From Acidobacteriota bacterium (lineage in GTDB: Bacteria > Acidobacteriota > Vicinamibacteria > Vicinamibacterales > UBA2999): 6,330 nt of DNA. The translations under genes and the position numbers were made by a program. The DNA lies in the NCBI GenBank assembly GCA_947465275.1, contig CANIAI010000147.1:1-6330 (forward strand). Direction: 5' to 3'. The notes under the pieces are model-generated. The model worked only from the letters and a program-made list of their open reading frames with translations. It did no database searches and was not told where the DNA came from. Below, piece after piece: positions 5,721-6,330 of this stretch; position 1 is the stretch's first letter, and each line of letters opens with the position of its first letter.

Positions 5721-6330
5721 ATGCGCCTCGCCTGGTTCCGGTCACACCCCGACGATTCGTCCGACCCGCTCGATGCGGCGGCTCCCGCGCTGGCGCGGCT
5801 GCGGGAGGCTCACGCGATCACCGTGTACACGCGGTCGACCGCGCACGCCTTCCCGGTGTCGGCGTTCCGCGCCCCGTATGACCTGTGCGTCTACGAGTGT
5901 GACGGCGCGCCAGCCACCGAGCACATCTGGCCACACCTCTTCCGTGTCCCCGGGCTGCTGGTGCTCGCCGGACGCGCACTGCATGACTCGCGCGCACGGC
6001 TGCTCGAGCGGCAGGGCCGTCGCGACGAGTACCGCGCGGAGTTCGCGTTCAACCAGGGGACGCCGCCGCCGGCGTTCGGACCGCGGTTCCCCAGGGGCGG
6101 CTGGTCGATGACGCGAACGGCCGTGCTCGCCTCGCGCCTCACGGCGACGTGGGACGCTGAGTCCGCCGCGGTGGTCGCGCACGCCTCAGGACGTGCGGTG
6201 CGGGTGCTCGCGCCCGCGGTGGATGGCCCGGCCGACGTGTCGCCGACCCGGGTGGCGGCGGACGCGTCGTCCGACCTGCGGGTCGCGGTCTTCGGCGCGC
6301 TGAGGCCGTCGGTCGCCGGAGCGGTGCGCC
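5721..6330 (+). CDS. Glycosyltransferase-like protein (GT-B fold, GT4-like), N-terminal part only
   Basis: The frame runs from ATG 5721 to the right edge with no stop, giving 203 residues; the C-terminal half is outside the window. The start MRLAWF (1-6) and the order of elements fit the N-terminal Rossmann domain of GT4-type glycosyltransferases: a strand HAITVYTR (31-38), APYDLCVYEC (51-60), EHIWPHLFRVPGLLVL (67-82), then LHDSRARLLERQGRRDEYRAEFAFNQ (87-112), ASRLTATWDAESAAVVA (137-153) and the likely beginning of the second domain at LRVAVFGALRPS (186-197). If so it would move a sugar from a nucleotide-activated donor to an unknown acceptor. The Gly-containing loop usual after the first strand (SPLPPxxSGIA-like) is replaced by RSHPDDSSDPLDAAAP, and the usual HD after the PGLxVL strand is AG. 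A reduced or altered activity is possible. It is transcribed away from nuoA and has no evident link to complex I. The family call rests on pattern memory and is moderate. Confidence 0.6.
   Translation, partial: MRLAWFRSHPDDSSDPLDAAAPALARLREAHAITVYTRSTAHAFPVSAFRAPYDLCVYECDGAPATEHIWPHLFRVPGLLVLAGRALHDSRARLLERQGRRDEYRAEFAFNQGTPPPAFGPRFPRGGWSMTRTAVLASRLTATWDAESAAVVAHASGRAVRVLAPAVDGPADVSPTRVAADASSDLRVAVFGALRPSVAGAVR

Noticed and set aside
5742..6182. Minus-strand open frame (146 codons) opposite the glycosyltransferase-like gene
   Set aside because: It is Arg-rich and motif-free, and its existence follows from GC-rich third positions of the plus-strand gene, which has a sensible start, ribosome site and family resemblance.

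Overview
The window is high-GC bacterial DNA. Almost all of it is the front part of a respiratory complex I (NADH:quinone oxidoreductase, type I) operon on the minus strand. Read in the direction of transcription, from the right, the order is nuoA (5570-5169), nuoB (5146-4637), nuoC (about 4494-3949), nuoD (3949-2768), nuoE (2771-2166), nuoF (2163-847) and nuoH (787 running off the left edge). Family signatures are intact throughout: tandem Cys of cluster N2 in NuoB, quinone-site His/Tyr in NuoD, the 2Fe-2S Cys set in NuoE, the FMN/NADH loop and N3 cysteines in NuoF, and the quinone-channel loops of NuoH. C-D and D-E overlap by 1 and 4 bases and E-F are 2 bases apart, so translation of this block is probably coupled.

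A 150-bp divergent intergenic region (5571-5720) separates nuoA from a plus-strand gene that runs off the right edge. That gene looks like the N-terminal half of a GT-B (GT4-like) glycosyltransferase, but a divergent one. Within the intergenic region a good sigma70-like promoter for the nuo operon overlaps a plausible extended -10 promoter for the glycosyltransferase.

Points that depart from the ordinary are these. nuoG is absent from its usual place between nuoF and nuoH, where only 59 bp with a small hairpin and an 8-bp tandem duplication are present. NuoB carries an N-terminal tract with His at every second residue, and NuoF ends in a shorter His/Ala tail. The nuoB-nuoC spacer is unusually long. 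The neighbouring glycosyltransferase has lost motifs expected of its family.

The organism cannot be fixed from the sequence alone. High GC, a full nuoABCDEF order and this style of glycosyltransferase fit an acidobacterium (perhaps Vicinamibacteria-like) or another soil-type lineage such as Gemmatimonadota or Myxococcota; this is an inference from general familiarity. I see no CRISPR, phage, transposon, tRNA or rRNA. Apart from the oddities listed, the window is a core energy-metabolism locus and I do not see a clearly new system in it.
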